Notes: generated by a model from the sequence alone, not told the origin. A stretch of DNA of 64,000 nt from Tritonibacter aquimaris (GCF_009617595.1 NZ_WIXK01000002.1:124001-188000), one strand, 5' to 3'; positions 47,168 to 57,166 are shown, numbered from the stretch's first letter. Made by a program: numbers and translations.

Positions 47168-49801
47168 CTATTTTGAGGTCACAGCGTCTTTCAGACGATA
47201 AAGCGCTTCAAGTGCGTCACGTGGCGACAGATCATCTGGATTGATCTCGGCCAGGATGGCATCAATTGGCGATGCTGTGGCCTTTGGTTGTGGAGCAGGC
47301 GCTGCTGCAAACAAGGGAAGGTCATCAATTTGGACGGAACCGCCACCACCTTCGCGGCTGCTTTTTTCCAGCATATCCAGCACGTCGCGCGCCCGTGTCA
47401 CGACAGATGCTGGCAGACCCGCGAGCTGTGCAACCTGAACCCCGTAAGAGCGATCTGCAGCTCCTTTGCGGACCTCGTGTAGGAAGATGACTTCACCTTC
47501 CCATTCTTTGACGGAAACCGTTGCGTTGTCGACACCGGTGAGTTTCGCAGCGAGTTGGGTGAGCTCATGATAATGGGTGGCAAAAAGCGCTCGGGATCTG
47601 TTGACCTCATGCAGATGTTCGAGCGTGGCCCAGGCGATGGAGAGCCCGTCATAGGTGGCGGTTCCACGGCCGATTTCATCGAGGATGACCAGCGCGCGAT
47701 CATCCGCCTGGTTCAAAATTGCGGCTGTTTCCACCATCTCTACCATGAAAGTAGAGCGGCCCCGTGCCAGATCATCAGAGGCCCCAACCCGGCTGAAGAG
47801 CTGGCTGACAAGCCCGATGTGGGCGCTGTTCGCTGGGACATAGCTGCCCATCTGCGCAAGTAGCGCGATCAATGCGTTTTGGCGCAGGAAGGTCGATTTA
47901 CCGGCCATATTCGGGCCAGTCAGCAGCCAGACTGCTGCACCGTCACTGGCGGTGAGGTCACAGTCATTGGCGACAAAGGGATCCCCCCCTTGCTGGCGCA
48001 AAGCCTGTTCCACAACCGGGTGACGACCGCCTGAAATAGCAAAGGCACGGCTGCTGTCGACGGTTGGTTTGGTCCAGTTCTCGGCGCGGGCCAGATCGGA
48101 AAGCGCAGTGATCAAATCAAGCTCAGCCAAACCACGTGCCGCCTGGTTCAGCTGTGCCGCACTTTCCATAATTGCGGCAGAAAGCGCCTGATAGAGCCTC
48201 TTTTCTGTCTCTAATGCAAGGTTTCCGGCGTTTAGAATGCGGGTTTCCAGCTCGGAGAGTTCAACAGTGGTGAACCGTACCTGATTGGCGGTGGTCTGCC
48301 GGTGGATGTAAGTTTCCGACAGCGGAGCTGACATCATTTTTTCCGCATGCACGGCGGTGGTTTCGATGAAGTACCCCAGCACGTTGTTGTGTTTGATCTT
48401 CAGCGCGTTGACCCCGGTGTAGTCTGCGTATTTCTGTTGGAGCTGTGCAATGACGCTGCGACCTTCGTCACGCAGGGTGCGGGCTTCGTCCAGTTCCGGA
48501 TCATAGCCTGGCGCGATAAAACCGCCATCGCGGGCCATCAAAGGTGGCTCGGCCACCAGCGCGGCATCCAGCAGCGCCAAGAGATCATCAAAGCCGGTCA
48601 GATTGTTTAACGCATCGACAATCAGGGCTGGCAGTTCGGCCGTATCACAAAGCGCGCGAATTTCTTCTGCCTGGGTGAGACCATTGCGGATCGCCGCGAG
48701 ATCACGTGGCCCGCCGCGTTCCAATGCGAGGCGAGATAGCGCGCGATCAAGATCTGGGGTTTTGCGTAAAGCCGCGCGCAGATCTTCAGAGAGGGCGTGT
48801 TCAGCGACTGCAAAATCCAGCGCGGAGAGACGGGGGTGGATCACATCGAGACTGCGCGAGGGGCTGGACATGCGTTGTTCGAGCAGGCGTGCGCCGCCCG
48901 GGGTAACAGTACGATCAACGACAGAGAGCAGTGAGCCTGCGCGCCCACCAGAAAGAGAGCGCGTGAGTTCCAGGTTGCGCCGGGTGGCTGCGTCGATCTG
49001 AATGGTGCGATCTTCAGATTCCTGAACCGGCGGCTGCAGCAGCGGCAATTTGCCTTTCTGGGTGATCTCTAGATAGTCAATCAACGCGCCCATTGCTGAG
49101 ATTTCTGCGCGTGAAAATGTACCAAACCCCGAAAGCGTGGACACGTTGAACAAGCTACAAAGCCGTTTTTCCGCTGCCGTGCTGTCAAAGCTGGCTTTGC
49201 CAATGGGCGTAAGCGGGATCTTATACTCGTCTGCAAGTGGGCGGCAGTGATCAAACACAGTGCCATCAGCCACAATCAATTCAGATGGGGCAAGGCGCGC
49301 CAGTTCAGGTGACAGGCGCACCTTGGCGATGGGCATCACGTGAAACGCACCAGTTGAAATATCTGCCCAGGCAAGCGCTGCTGCATCGCGAAGTTCTGTA
49401 TAGGCGACAAGGAAATTGTGACGCCGCGCCTCAAGCAGTGAATCTTCTGTCAGGGTACCAGGGGTGACAAGCCGTACGACACCGCGTTTGACCACGGCTT
49501 TGTAGCCACGCTTTTTCGCTTCTGCTGGGCTTTCCAGTTGCTCGCCGACTGCAACGCGAAAGCCTTTGCGGATCAATGTCAGAAGATAGCCTTCTGCGGC
49601 GTGAACCGGCACGCCACACATTGGAATATCTTGACCTTCGTGTTTGCCACGTTTGGTCAATGCAATGTCGAGCGCCTCTGCTGCGTTGACGGCGTCGTCA
49701 AAAAACATCTCGTAGAAATCGCCCATACGATAGAAGAGCAGGGCATCAGGGTACTGCGCCTTGATGTCGAGATATTGTGCCATCATTGGCGTCACAGTCA
49801 T
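47168..49801 (-). CDS. mutS: DNA mismatch repair ATPase MutS
   Basis: MutS recognises mismatches and recruits MutL. The 877-residue protein has the mismatch-binding Phe-x-Glu motif in LLFYRMGDFYEMFFDDA, the connector and clamp domains, and the ATPase Walker A LTGPNMAGKSTFLRQ, followed by LVILDEIGRGTATYDGLSIAWATLEHL and a C-terminal helix-turn-helix. The length is normal for alphaproteobacteria. A weak 12-of-16 parS-like sequence in the gene is probably chance. Confidence 0.98.
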   Translation of the reverse strand: MTVTPMMAQYLDIKAQYPDALLFYRMGDFYEMFFDDAVNAAEALDIALTKRGKHEGQDIPMCGVPVHAAEGYLLTLIRKGFRVAVGEQLESPAEAKKRGYKAVVKRGVVRLVTPGTLTEDSLLEARRHNFLVAYTELRDAAALAWADISTGAFHVMPIAKVRLSPELARLAPSELIVADGTVFDHCRPLADEYKIPLTPIGKASFDSTAAEKRLCSLFNVSTLSGFGTFSRAEISAMGALIDYLEITQKGKLPLLQPPVQESEDRTIQIDAATRRNLELTRSLSGGRAGSLLSVVDRTVTPGGARLLEQRMSSPSRSLDVIHPRLSALDFAVAEHALSEDLRAALRKTPDLDRALSRLALERGGPRDLAAIRNGLTQAEEIRALCDTAELPALIVDALNNLTGFDDLLALLDAALVAEPPLMARDGGFIAPGYDPELDEARTLRDEGRSVIAQLQQKYADYTGVNALKIKHNNVLGYFIETTAVHAEKMMSAPLSETYIHRQTTANQVRFTTVELSELETRILNAGNLALETEKRLYQALSAAIMESAAQLNQAARGLAELDLITALSDLARAENWTKPTVDSSRAFAISGGRHPVVEQALRQQGGDPFVANDCDLTASDGAAVWLLTGPNMAGKSTFLRQNALIALLAQMGSYVPANSAHIGLVSQLFSRVGASDDLARGRSTFMVEMVETAAILNQADDRALVILDEIGRGTATYDGLSIAWATLEHLHEVNRSRALFATHYHELTQLAAKLTGVDNATVSVKEWEGEVIFLHEVRKGAADRSYGVQVAQLAGLPASVVTRARDVLDMLEKSSREGGGGSVQIDDLPLFAAAPAPQPKATASPIDAILAEINPDDLSPRDALEALYRLKDAVTSK

Positions 49802-49884
49802 ATGGTTGTCCCCCGAAAATCCAATGCCAGAGATCTACAATGGCAGGACTCCGAGGGAAACCCGTATGTGTGTGAGTGAGGGCG

Positions 49885-50730
49885 TTAGTAGAGCGCCAGC
49901 AGAGTGGTAGGAGCGGAGTTTGCGATCGAAAGGGACGTAAGTCCGAGCTGCTGTTGCACTTCGAGAGCCTTCAGTTTCGCCGCGGATTCCTCAATATTTG
50001 TGTCTATTAACCCGCTTAGACCTTTCTTGGTTTCAAGCGCCTGTCTGGCAATGACGTCTTGCTGCTCGGAGATCCGTGATGCAGCCGCGCCCAGGCTTGC
50101 GGCACCGTCAACGGCAAATTGCAAGAAGCCTTCGATCTCATCCAGAGCTGTCCGCGCGCTGGCAGCATCGGTTACCGCGGTGCGACCATTGATATCAAAG
50201 TTTGGGCTGGATTCGAGATCAAGACTGTCCACCTGGATGTTGGAAAGGGTTGGCGTGCCGCCACCGGTTTTGTCCAAAGAGGCGGCAACCGTGATTGCGC
50301 TTGCGCCATTGCCATCGACATCAGTGCGAAGCAGATTAGCCCCGTTAAACTGCGACGACGAAATGACCGAGTTTATCTGATCGGTTTTCTGGGCAAGCTG
50401 CGCTTCTACTTTAGAAAAATCGACAACACCGCTGCTGCCCAAAATAGCTATTTGTTTCATTTCATTAAGGGTGTCTGTAACAAACTCAGCGCCAGCTGAT
50501 GCCACCCCCAATGTGGCCTCGCCCAATGACAGGGCGTCAGACAGCCCACTATATCCGCTCAGGTCTGAATTCATCAGTTCAGAGATCGCCCATAAAGCAG
50601 CATTATCTTGCGGGCCATTTACCGTTTGCCCAGTGGAAATTTGATTGTGAGTGGTCTGTAGACTTTGGTTGGTACCACCCAACATCTGAAGCGCAGTCAT
50701 GGCCCCAGTGTTGGTCTGAAAGTGGATCAT
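49885..50730 (-). CDS. Divergent flagellin (FliC-type), stand-alone
   Basis: The 281-residue protein has the flagellin N-terminus (TNTGAMTALQMLGGTNQSLQ) with ISTGQTVNGPQDNAALWAISELM, and the C-terminus SIANSAPTTLLALY that packs in the filament core. The central region is short, as in roseobacters. The N-terminus differs from the usual roseobacter flagellin (MSSILTN type), so I read it as a second, divergent copy. It sits alone between mutS and maeB, with no other flagellar gene nearby. GGAGAAAG precedes ATG 50730. It may be a minor filament subunit. Confidence 0.88.
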   Translation of the reverse strand: MIHFQTNTGAMTALQMLGGTNQSLQTTHNQISTGQTVNGPQDNAALWAISELMNSDLSGYSGLSDALSLGEATLGVASAGAEFVTDTLNEMKQIAILGSSGVVDFSKVEAQLAQKTDQINSVISSSQFNGANLLRTDVDGNGASAITVAASLDKTGGGTPTLSNIQVDSLDLESSPNFDINGRTAVTDAASARTALDEIEGFLQFAVDGAASLGAAASRISEQQDVIARQALETKKGLSGLIDTNIEESAAKLKALEVQQQLGLTSLSIANSAPTTLLALY

Positions 50731-51067
50731 GGCTTTCTCCTGTTCGGAAGACGAGACAACCGGGTTTTCCGGCAAAGAAGGCCTTTCTGGCTCTGGCGTG
50801 TTTGGCTTTTGCCCATCAGTGGCGTGTTAACGTTTCACAACTCGCATTAAGGATTGCTTTGGAATTGGCGCTTTGCGGTGTCTAAATTGTGGCAAAATTG
50901 TGTGGGTTGCCTGCAAATGAATCGATTTGTGACGTTTTGATTGCTCCAAGATCTTAGTTTTTGAAATTTTATTTCACGATAGGGCTAACATTTGACCCAG
51001 GTACATTGAGCAGCGTCAAAGCCTGCGGTAAGGATTGTGCAAACCACCAAAGGACGTCCTTCCTGCC
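50731..51067. other. Gap between flagellin and maeB; no gene seen
   Basis: This 337-base gap separates two divergent genes and should hold both promoters. I see an AT-rich stretch at about 50,936-50,985 and a 12-bp perfect palindrome AAGGACGTCCTT at 51050-51061. No open frame longer than the shadows, no terminator and no clear sigma-28 or sigma-54 promoter is evident to me. A TTAA pair (TTAACGTTT and GCATTAAG at about 50,825-50,850) is reminiscent of CtrA half-sites, but the spacing is wrong. Confidence 0.4.
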
Positions 51068-53323
51068 ATGCCCAAAGCAAAAATAACGCGCGAAGAAGCG
51101 CTTGCCTTCCACCTCGAGCCCACTCCCGGCAAATGGGAGGTACAGGCAACTGTGCCTATGACCACCCAGCGGGATCTGTCTTTGGCCTATAGCCCTGGCG
51201 TGGCCGTTCCGTGTGAAGACATCGCTGAAAACCCTGAGCTGGCGTATGATTACACCAACAAGGGCAACCTGGTTGCGGTGATTTCAAACGGCACAGCGGT
51301 TTTGGGCCTTGGTAACCTTGGAGCGCTGGGTTCCAAGCCGGTGATGGAAGGGAAGTCAGTCCTTTTTAAACGGTTTGCAGATGTGAACTCGATCGATATC
51401 GAGCTCGACACTGAAAACCCGGATGAGTTCATCAATGCGGTAAAACTGATGGGGCCAACCTTTGGCGGCATCAATCTTGAAGATATCAAAGCGCCGGAAT
51501 GTTTCATCATTGAGCAGAAGCTCAAAGAAGAAATGGATATTCCGGTTTTCCACGATGACCAACACGGCACGGCAGTTATCTGTGCGGCGGGTCTGATCAA
51601 TGCGTTGCATCTTTCGGGCAAAAAGATTGAAGACGTCAAAATTGTTCTGAACGGTGCAGGGGCCGCGGGCATTGCCTGTATCGAGCTCCTCAAGGCAATG
51701 GGCGCGCAGCATCAGAACTGTATCGTCTGTGACACCAAAGGCGTGATCTATCAGGGTCGTACCGAGGGTATGAACCAGTGGAAATCGGCCCATGCCATCA
51801 CCACGGATCTGCGCACGCTTGAAGATGCGATGAAGGGTGCAGATGTCTTCCTTGGCGTATCTGTCAAAGGTGCGGTGACGCAGGAGATGGTCAAATCGAT
51901 GGCCGACAATCCGGTGATTTTTGCCATGGCAAACCCGGATCCGGAAATCACCCCAGAAGAAGCCCATGAAGTGCGCGTTGACGCGATTGTTGCCACCGGC
52001 CGTTCGGATTACCCGAACCAGGTGAACAACGTTCTGGGCTTTCCGTATCTGTTCCGCGGTGCGCTTGATATTCATGCGCGTGCGATCAATGATGAGATGA
52101 AGATTGCCTGTGCACATGCGCTTGCAGGGCTTGCACGCGAAGATGTGCCAGATGAAGTTGCATTGGCATATGGCAAAACGCTGGCCTTTGGCCGTGACTA
52201 TATCATCCCAACACCGTTTGATCCGCGCCTGATCCATCGTATTCCGCCAGCGGTTGCCAAAGCCGGCATGGAGACCGGGGTGTCGCGCCGCCCGATCATC
52301 GACATGGAAGCCTATGAGCTGAACCTCAAAAGCCGCATGGATCCAACCGCTTCGATCCTGCGCGGTCTGAATGCCCGCGCGCGCTCGTCGCAAAGCCGCA
52401 TGATCTTTGCAGAAGGTGATGATCCACGGGTGCTGCGCGCAGCGGTGACCTACCAACGCTCAGGTTTTGGTAAGGCTCTGGTTGTTGGCCGCCCAGAAGA
52501 TGTGAAACAAAAGCTCGAAGCCAGCGGCCTGGGCGATGCGGTGCGCGAGTTGGAGGTGGTCAACGCGGCCAATACAACCCAGTTTGAGACCTATAAAGAG
52601 TTTCTCTACAACCGCCTGCAGCGCAAAGGGTTTGACCAGAAAGACATTCACCGTCTTGCCGGCCGTGACCGCCATGTGTTCTCGGCTCTGATGCTGGCGC
52701 ATGGTCAGGGTGACGGGCTGGTGACCGGTGCAACCCGCAAATCGGCCTATATTCTGGACCGGATCAACCATGTGTTTGATGCGGATGCCAATCATGGTGC
52801 AGCCGGCGTGACCGCGTTGTTGCACAAGGGGCGGATTGTTTTGATTGGCGACACATTGGTGCACGAATGGCCCAATGAAGAGGATCTGGCCAATATCGCA
52901 GAACGTGCTGCTGGTGTTGCACGCCACATGGGCCTTGAGCCACGTGTCGCATTTGTCAGCTTCTCGACCTTTGGTTACCCGGTTTCTGAACGGGCGGAGA
53001 AAATGCACCTCGCGCCGGCTGTGCTGGATAGACGCGGTGTGGATTTTGAGTACGAAGGCGAAATGACCGTTGATGTGGCATTGAACAGCCGTGCACAGGA
53101 AGCTTATCCGTTCCAGCGCCTGTCTGGCCCGGCCAATATCCTGATCGTGCCTGCGCGTCACTCTGCTTCGATCTCGGTCAAGCTGATGCAGGAGATGGGT
53201 GGGGCAACTGTGATTGGTCCAATCCTGTCTGGTGTAAACAAACCCATCCAGATCTGTTCTACGAATGCTACCGCCAATGATGTGTTGAACATGGCGATCC
53301 TGGCAGCAAGCAACGTGGGATAA
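51068..53323 (+). CDS. maeB: NADP-dependent malic enzyme with phosphotransacetylase-like C-terminal domain
   Basis: MaeB decarboxylates malate to pyruvate. The 751-residue protein has an N-terminal malic-enzyme domain (LAYSPGVAVPCEDIAENP, HDDQHGTAVI, NGAGAAGIACIELL) and, from about residue 440, a phosphate acetyltransferase-like domain (MIFAEGDDPRVLRAA, HGQGDGLVTGATRKSAYI). That domain usually acts only as a regulatory, acetyl-CoA-sensing module. ATG 51068 gives the standard N-terminus MPKAKITREEALAFHLEPTP; GTG 51035 is in frame. A 12-bp palindrome holding AAGGA lies seven bases before the start. Confidence 0.96.
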   Translation: MPKAKITREEALAFHLEPTPGKWEVQATVPMTTQRDLSLAYSPGVAVPCEDIAENPELAYDYTNKGNLVAVISNGTAVLGLGNLGALGSKPVMEGKSVLFKRFADVNSIDIELDTENPDEFINAVKLMGPTFGGINLEDIKAPECFIIEQKLKEEMDIPVFHDDQHGTAVICAAGLINALHLSGKKIEDVKIVLNGAGAAGIACIELLKAMGAQHQNCIVCDTKGVIYQGRTEGMNQWKSAHAITTDLRTLEDAMKGADVFLGVSVKGAVTQEMVKSMADNPVIFAMANPDPEITPEEAHEVRVDAIVATGRSDYPNQVNNVLGFPYLFRGALDIHARAINDEMKIACAHALAGLAREDVPDEVALAYGKTLAFGRDYIIPTPFDPRLIHRIPPAVAKAGMETGVSRRPIIDMEAYELNLKSRMDPTASILRGLNARARSSQSRMIFAEGDDPRVLRAAVTYQRSGFGKALVVGRPEDVKQKLEASGLGDAVRELEVVNAANTTQFETYKEFLYNRLQRKGFDQKDIHRLAGRDRHVFSALMLAHGQGDGLVTGATRKSAYILDRINHVFDADANHGAAGVTALLHKGRIVLIGDTLVHEWPNEEDLANIAERAAGVARHMGLEPRVAFVSFSTFGYPVSERAEKMHLAPAVLDRRGVDFEYEGEMTVDVALNSRAQEAYPFQRLSGPANILIVPARHSASISVKLMQEMGGATVIGPILSGVNKPIQICSTNATANDVLNMAILAASNVG

Positions 53324-53328
53324 CACCA

Positions 53329-54207
53329 ATGGCCATCTGGAACCTCGGCTCAATCAATCTGGACATCGTCTATTCCATGTCGCGCCTGCCCTTAGCGGGT
53401 GAAACATTGGCGGCAGATCGGGTCGAGCAGTTTCTGGGTGGCAAAGGTGCAAATATGTCTGTTGCGGCGGCACGCGCTGGCGCAACAGTTCACCATATCG
53501 GTGCCATCGGCCCCGATGGTGAAAATGCCCGGACAAAACTAGATAGTTTTGGCGTTGGGATTGATCACGTTGTGACGCTAGATCGGCCAAGCGGACATGC
53601 GATTATTGCCGTGGCTGCAGAGGATGGTGAAAACCAGATCATCCTTTTTGCTGGCGCCAATCGCGCCATCACAAAAGATCAGGTGCGGATGGCATTTGCA
53701 AATGCGCGCGAAACTGATCTGTTCATCACGCAGAACGAAACCAACATGCAGCTTGAGGCCGCAAAGGTCGCCAAGGAAAAAGGCCTGCGTGTGTGTTATG
53801 CGGCAGCACCGTTTGATGTGGAAGCCGTGCGCCAGATCCTGCCTTACCTGGATTTTCTAATCCTCAATGAAGTTGAGGCAGAGCAGCTCGAAGCAAGCAT
53901 TGGCAAAGCACCACAACAGCTGGGGATCCGTGATGTGATCATTACCTTGGGTGCGGATGGTGCGCGTCATTTCGCGGGTGATACGGGCGAAATGCGTACT
54001 GTTGCAGCCCATAAGGTAGAAGCAGTTGATACCACCGGGGCCGGCGACACATTCACCGGCTATGTGCTGGCAGGGCTCGATCAGGGTCTGAGTATGGCTG
54101 ATGCGATGGAGCAGGCCAGCCGCGCCGGCGCTTTGATGGTTATGCGCCACGGAACCGCTGATGTGATCCCAACTTTGGCTGAGGTCAAAGCAGCCTCTTT
54201 TGATTAA
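53329..54207 (+). CDS. Ribokinase-family (PfkB) carbohydrate kinase
   Basis: The 292-residue PfkB kinase has GSINLDIVYSMSRLPLAGET, QFLGGKGANMSVAAARAGA with the first PfkB signature, and the catalytic second signature DTTGAGDTFTGYVLAGL with the base Asp. Its closest resemblance is ribokinase (RbsK), which makes ribose 5-phosphate. The sugar cannot be told from sequence. It starts five bases after maeB. There is no ribose transporter in the window. Confidence 0.9.
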   Translation: MAIWNLGSINLDIVYSMSRLPLAGETLAADRVEQFLGGKGANMSVAAARAGATVHHIGAIGPDGENARTKLDSFGVGIDHVVTLDRPSGHAIIAVAAEDGENQIILFAGANRAITKDQVRMAFANARETDLFITQNETNMQLEAAKVAKEKGLRVCYAAAPFDVEAVRQILPYLDFLILNEVEAEQLEASIGKAPQQLGIRDVIITLGADGARHFAGDTGEMRTVAAHKVEAVDTTGAGDTFTGYVLAGLDQGLSMADAMEQASRAGALMVMRHGTADVIPTLAEVKAASFD

Positions 54208-54224
54208 AAAGGCTGCTGCTTTAG

Positions 54225-54890
54225 CTAGTGCTTATCCGCAAAAGGCGCTGCATTACCCCAAAGCTGTTTAACGCGTGTATCTCGGCCACAGGCCTGACGA
54301 TAGCGTTTGTAGGCCTCAGCCTGGCGTTTGGGGCCGAAGCGGGTGAATACGACTTTGTCCCCTTTGTAGTAATCTTGATGGTAGGCTTCGGCCTTGAAAA
54401 AGGTTCCCAGCGGTAAAACAGGGGTCACTACCTTTTGGCCGAGGTCAGATTGTGCTTTGGATATTGCGGCTTCGGCCAGTGCTTTTTCGCTGTTGCCAGA
54501 TACAAAGACTGCGCTGCGATAGCTTTCACCGCGGTCGCAAAACTGGCCACCTGCATCGGTTGGATCAATGGAGCGGAAAAACAGATCCAGCAGTTTGGCG
54601 CGGCTCACTTTGGCGGGGTCAAAGGTGATTACGACCGCTTCGTAATGCCCGGTGCCACCTTTGCCGACCTGCTTGTAAGTTGGGTTTTCCAGCGTGCCGC
54701 CAGTGAACCCCGACACCGCACCAAGAACCCCAGGTACGCTTTCAAAGTCGCTTTCAACGCACCAGAAACATCCACCCGCCACAGTAAGCGTTTCCGGGCT
54801 GGCTGCGGATGCCTCATGGGATTTGGCAATCAGCGCGACCGAGATGAAAATTGTCAGTGCAACTGGCTTCCACTTGCGAAAAAGGGACAT
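54225..54890 (-). CDS. msrA: Peptide-methionine (S)-S-oxide reductase MsrA with signal peptide
   Basis: MsrA repairs oxidised methionine. The 221-residue protein has an N-terminal hydrophobic signal (residues 12-27, AxA-like end near 33-34), then the catalytic GGCFWC, GTGHYEAVVITFDP, EAYHQDYY. A secreted MsrA is expected to work in the periplasm, needing an electron donor there. ATG 54890 is used because GAGG is six bases upstream. It is convergent with the ribokinase gene. Confidence 0.94.
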   Translation of the reverse strand: MSLFRKWKPVALTIFISVALIAKSHEASAASPETLTVAGGCFWCVESDFESVPGVLGAVSGFTGGTLENPTYKQVGKGGTGHYEAVVITFDPAKVSRAKLLDLFFRSIDPTDAGGQFCDRGESYRSAVFVSGNSEKALAEAAISKAQSDLGQKVVTPVLPLGTFFKAEAYHQDYYKGDKVVFTRFGPKRQAEAYKRYRQACGRDTRVKQLWGNAAPFADKH

Positions 54891-55009
54891 GGTGAACCTC
54901 AAAATCCTACGTCTGATCGCAAATTTGCAGGGTGGCTTTGAAATATCAAATCATGCTTTTGAGAGTAACTCGGACGTGATGGTCATGTGAAACTCTGTGA
55001 TTTGTTGCT

Positions 55010-56038
55010 TTAGTGTCTATGCCGGTTCAATTCATCGATCTGTTCAATGCGGTCACTGTGTGTTGGGTGGGTTGAAAACCAGGCCGGCGGCTCCTCGCCA
55101 TCGGAGAGATCCGCGAAGAAACGTTTGAACCCTTCGGAATCATATTCGCTCTTGTTGAGCAGGCGTACGGCAAAACGATCCGCCGACAGCTCATGTTTGC
55201 GCGAATAAGAAAGTGATGCAAACGCCTGCCCTTCAAGCAGGAGGTCTTCTAGAACAGGGCCAACATCACCCGCCATCATGGATATGATGAGATAGAGCGA
55301 CAAGGAACGATAGACCTGTCTCAGCCCGTGTTCTTCCACCACATGGCCCATTTCATGTGCCAAAACGCCGGCGATAACATCGGGATCCGCGCCATAGCCT
55401 GATACGAGCGCATCGCTGATAATGATGGTTCCACCCGGTAGCGCGGCGGCGTTTGCACCCATTCCAGGCATATCCCGAAACACAAGTTTGAAGCTGTCTT
55501 CGGTGCCAAGCGCATGACGCAGATCGTCCAGAATGGCGTTTTGAGCATCTTTCTGCTCTTGCGACAGGCTGCTGGCTTCCAACATGGTGAAATCCATTGT
55601 TTCAAGCGTCGCGCGATCGACCTGCCGTATCATTGGTTCCGGTGTCATCCAAACCGCGATGGTCACCATAGCTGGGATGGCCCATTTCCATAATGCCATC
55701 GAACCAATCATACACAGCACAGCCAAGGCGATCAGGCGCGGGTGAAATTGTTCAAACAGCCGCAACAGGCGATGGCTGAGAGGCTCCTGCATCAATAAAG
55801 ACACACGTGAATCCTCTGTTTGAAAGAGCCACCCGTCTGCGAAGTATAAGTTTCTAGTACCGCCACCCGCCGCTTGATCCAATGAGGTCTGGGATGGCTC
55901 AGATTTTGACAGAACGGTTTTTTCAACCGGGTCTATAAGAAAGATCCAGTCATCGCGCACATCGATTTGTGCCGCGAACCGTTCAGAAGAGCCGGGCTTG
56001 AACGCCCAGCCCTTCAAGGGGATGTCCGAAAAAGACAT
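55010..56038 (-). CDS. M48 family metalloprotease
   Basis: The 342-residue protein has one or two membrane segments (about residues 100-130) and an M48 peptidase domain with the zinc motif HEMGH (AGVLAHEMGHVVEEHG) and the distal HELSADRFAV Glu. The first 90 residues are a small soluble domain. It starts right after the DUF898 stop codon (no gap), an adjacency that recurs for YjgN/DUF898 and M48 proteins. The function is probably quality control of membrane or periplasmic proteins, by analogy with HtpX and BepA; the substrate is unknown. Confidence 0.88.
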   Translation of the reverse strand: MSFSDIPLKGWAFKPGSSERFAAQIDVRDDWIFLIDPVEKTVLSKSEPSQTSLDQAAGGGTRNLYFADGWLFQTEDSRVSLLMQEPLSHRLLRLFEQFHPRLIALAVLCMIGSMALWKWAIPAMVTIAVWMTPEPMIRQVDRATLETMDFTMLEASSLSQEQKDAQNAILDDLRHALGTEDSFKLVFRDMPGMGANAAALPGGTIIISDALVSGYGADPDVIAGVLAHEMGHVVEEHGLRQVYRSLSLYLIISMMAGDVGPVLEDLLLEGQAFASLSYSRKHELSADRFAVRLLNKSEYDSEGFKRFFADLSDGEEPPAWFSTHPTHSDRIEQIDELNRHRH

Positions 56039-57082
56039 TTATACCGGAAGCCCATACTCCACGCCTTCCATATCGGAGAAAGCATCGCCAATGGCATTGG
56101 TTTCACTGATGATTTCACCTTTGAAGTCGTCAAGGGAACCGTTGGGTTTCAAAGCGCTGTTCTGTGCCAGATAGCGATGCATACGGACCTGCGCCCAGGG
56201 GAGCATAAAGCCAAGTGTCAACAACACAACAACAAGGTTGGATACTGCGATCCACAGCAAAGCAGAGGCTTTTACGGTGGATTGGAAGCCGTGCTGCTTT
56301 TCACCAAGCGTCGTGCTGGCAAAAATATGATTTCGGATCAACGCCTGATACATGACACCAGCAAAGGCAAATGAAATCAGCGCAATAAAGTAACCGATTA
56401 CCAGATTGAGCGCGGCACCCACAGGCATCTGCTCAATGTCAAAGCCTGAGATGAGGAGCGGTTGCAGGAACACGGCGAAAGCAACGGCAAGGCCCGCGAG
56501 GCCAATCGCAAATGCCGCCAAAAATGCCATGTAAAAGGGTTTAATGCCTGAATCGAAATGGAACGGTGTTTTCCCAAGGCGGTGATTGTTGATGCCATAT
56601 CTTTGCACAGCGCGCTGCAGGAAAGGCAGGGTTGTATAGGCGGTCAGCAATGACAGAATAGGGTAGATAAAGACCAGCAAATACAGTTTTCCCACTTTGC
56701 CAACAAAGTCAAAACGAACGTTTGACCAGCTGCTGTTGCGGGCGTTGAAGCGCATGCCTCGCAGTAAAATAACCGGAATTACAAGGGCATAGGCGATCAA
56801 AATGAACAGCGGAAAAACCGGGTGTAGAAGGACGCTCATCGAATACACCAATAATGCAGCCGCTACGAGGGCACGCCCGATCAGGATTTGCATACCGGTG
56901 GCGTGATAGTCAAAGTTACGACCGGCGACCCAGGTGTTTTGATAAAAATACTTTTTGGTGCGCACTTTTGCCCAGGCAGAATATATGCCGAGCGTTACAA
57001 TCGAAAGAAGCAGGTTTACGATCCAGATCCCAAACCATTCTCGTGCGGATCCGCGGAATTCAAAATTCTCAGGCGTTTGCAT
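56039..57082 (-). CDS. YjgN/DUF898 family membrane protein
   Basis: The 347-residue protein has the DUF898 signature near the N-terminus (FEFRGSAREWFGIWIVNLLLSIVTLGIYSAWAKVRTKKYFYQNT cut by a turn at GIYSAWAK) and about seven or eight membrane segments. The family has no established function. ATG 57082 is used (MQTPENFEFRGS); the frame is open to 57115. The M48 protease gene starts immediately at its stop, so the two are cotranslated. Confidence 0.88.
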   Translation of the reverse strand: MQTPENFEFRGSAREWFGIWIVNLLLSIVTLGIYSAWAKVRTKKYFYQNTWVAGRNFDYHATGMQILIGRALVAAALLVYSMSVLLHPVFPLFILIAYALVIPVILLRGMRFNARNSSWSNVRFDFVGKVGKLYLLVFIYPILSLLTAYTTLPFLQRAVQRYGINNHRLGKTPFHFDSGIKPFYMAFLAAFAIGLAGLAVAFAVFLQPLLISGFDIEQMPVGAALNLVIGYFIALISFAFAGVMYQALIRNHIFASTTLGEKQHGFQSTVKASALLWIAVSNLVVVLLTLGFMLPWAQVRMHRYLAQNSALKPNGSLDDFKGEIISETNAIGDAFSDMEGVEYGLPV

Positions 57083-57166
57083 GAGTTTTCCAGTCAATAT
57101 CACAATCAAAAGCAACTACTATAAGTTGTTATGAAGGATTTGACTTCGTTTCGTGCAAACTGCAAC

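Noticed and set aside
49333-49350. A partial parS-like CACGTGAAAC in mutS
   Set aside because: Only about 12 of 16 positions match, with the left half degenerate; it is inside conserved coding sequence.
50825-50850. CtrA-like TTAA pair before the flagellin gene
   Set aside because: The half-sites are separated by about 16 bases rather than 7, so they do not form the known CtrA box.
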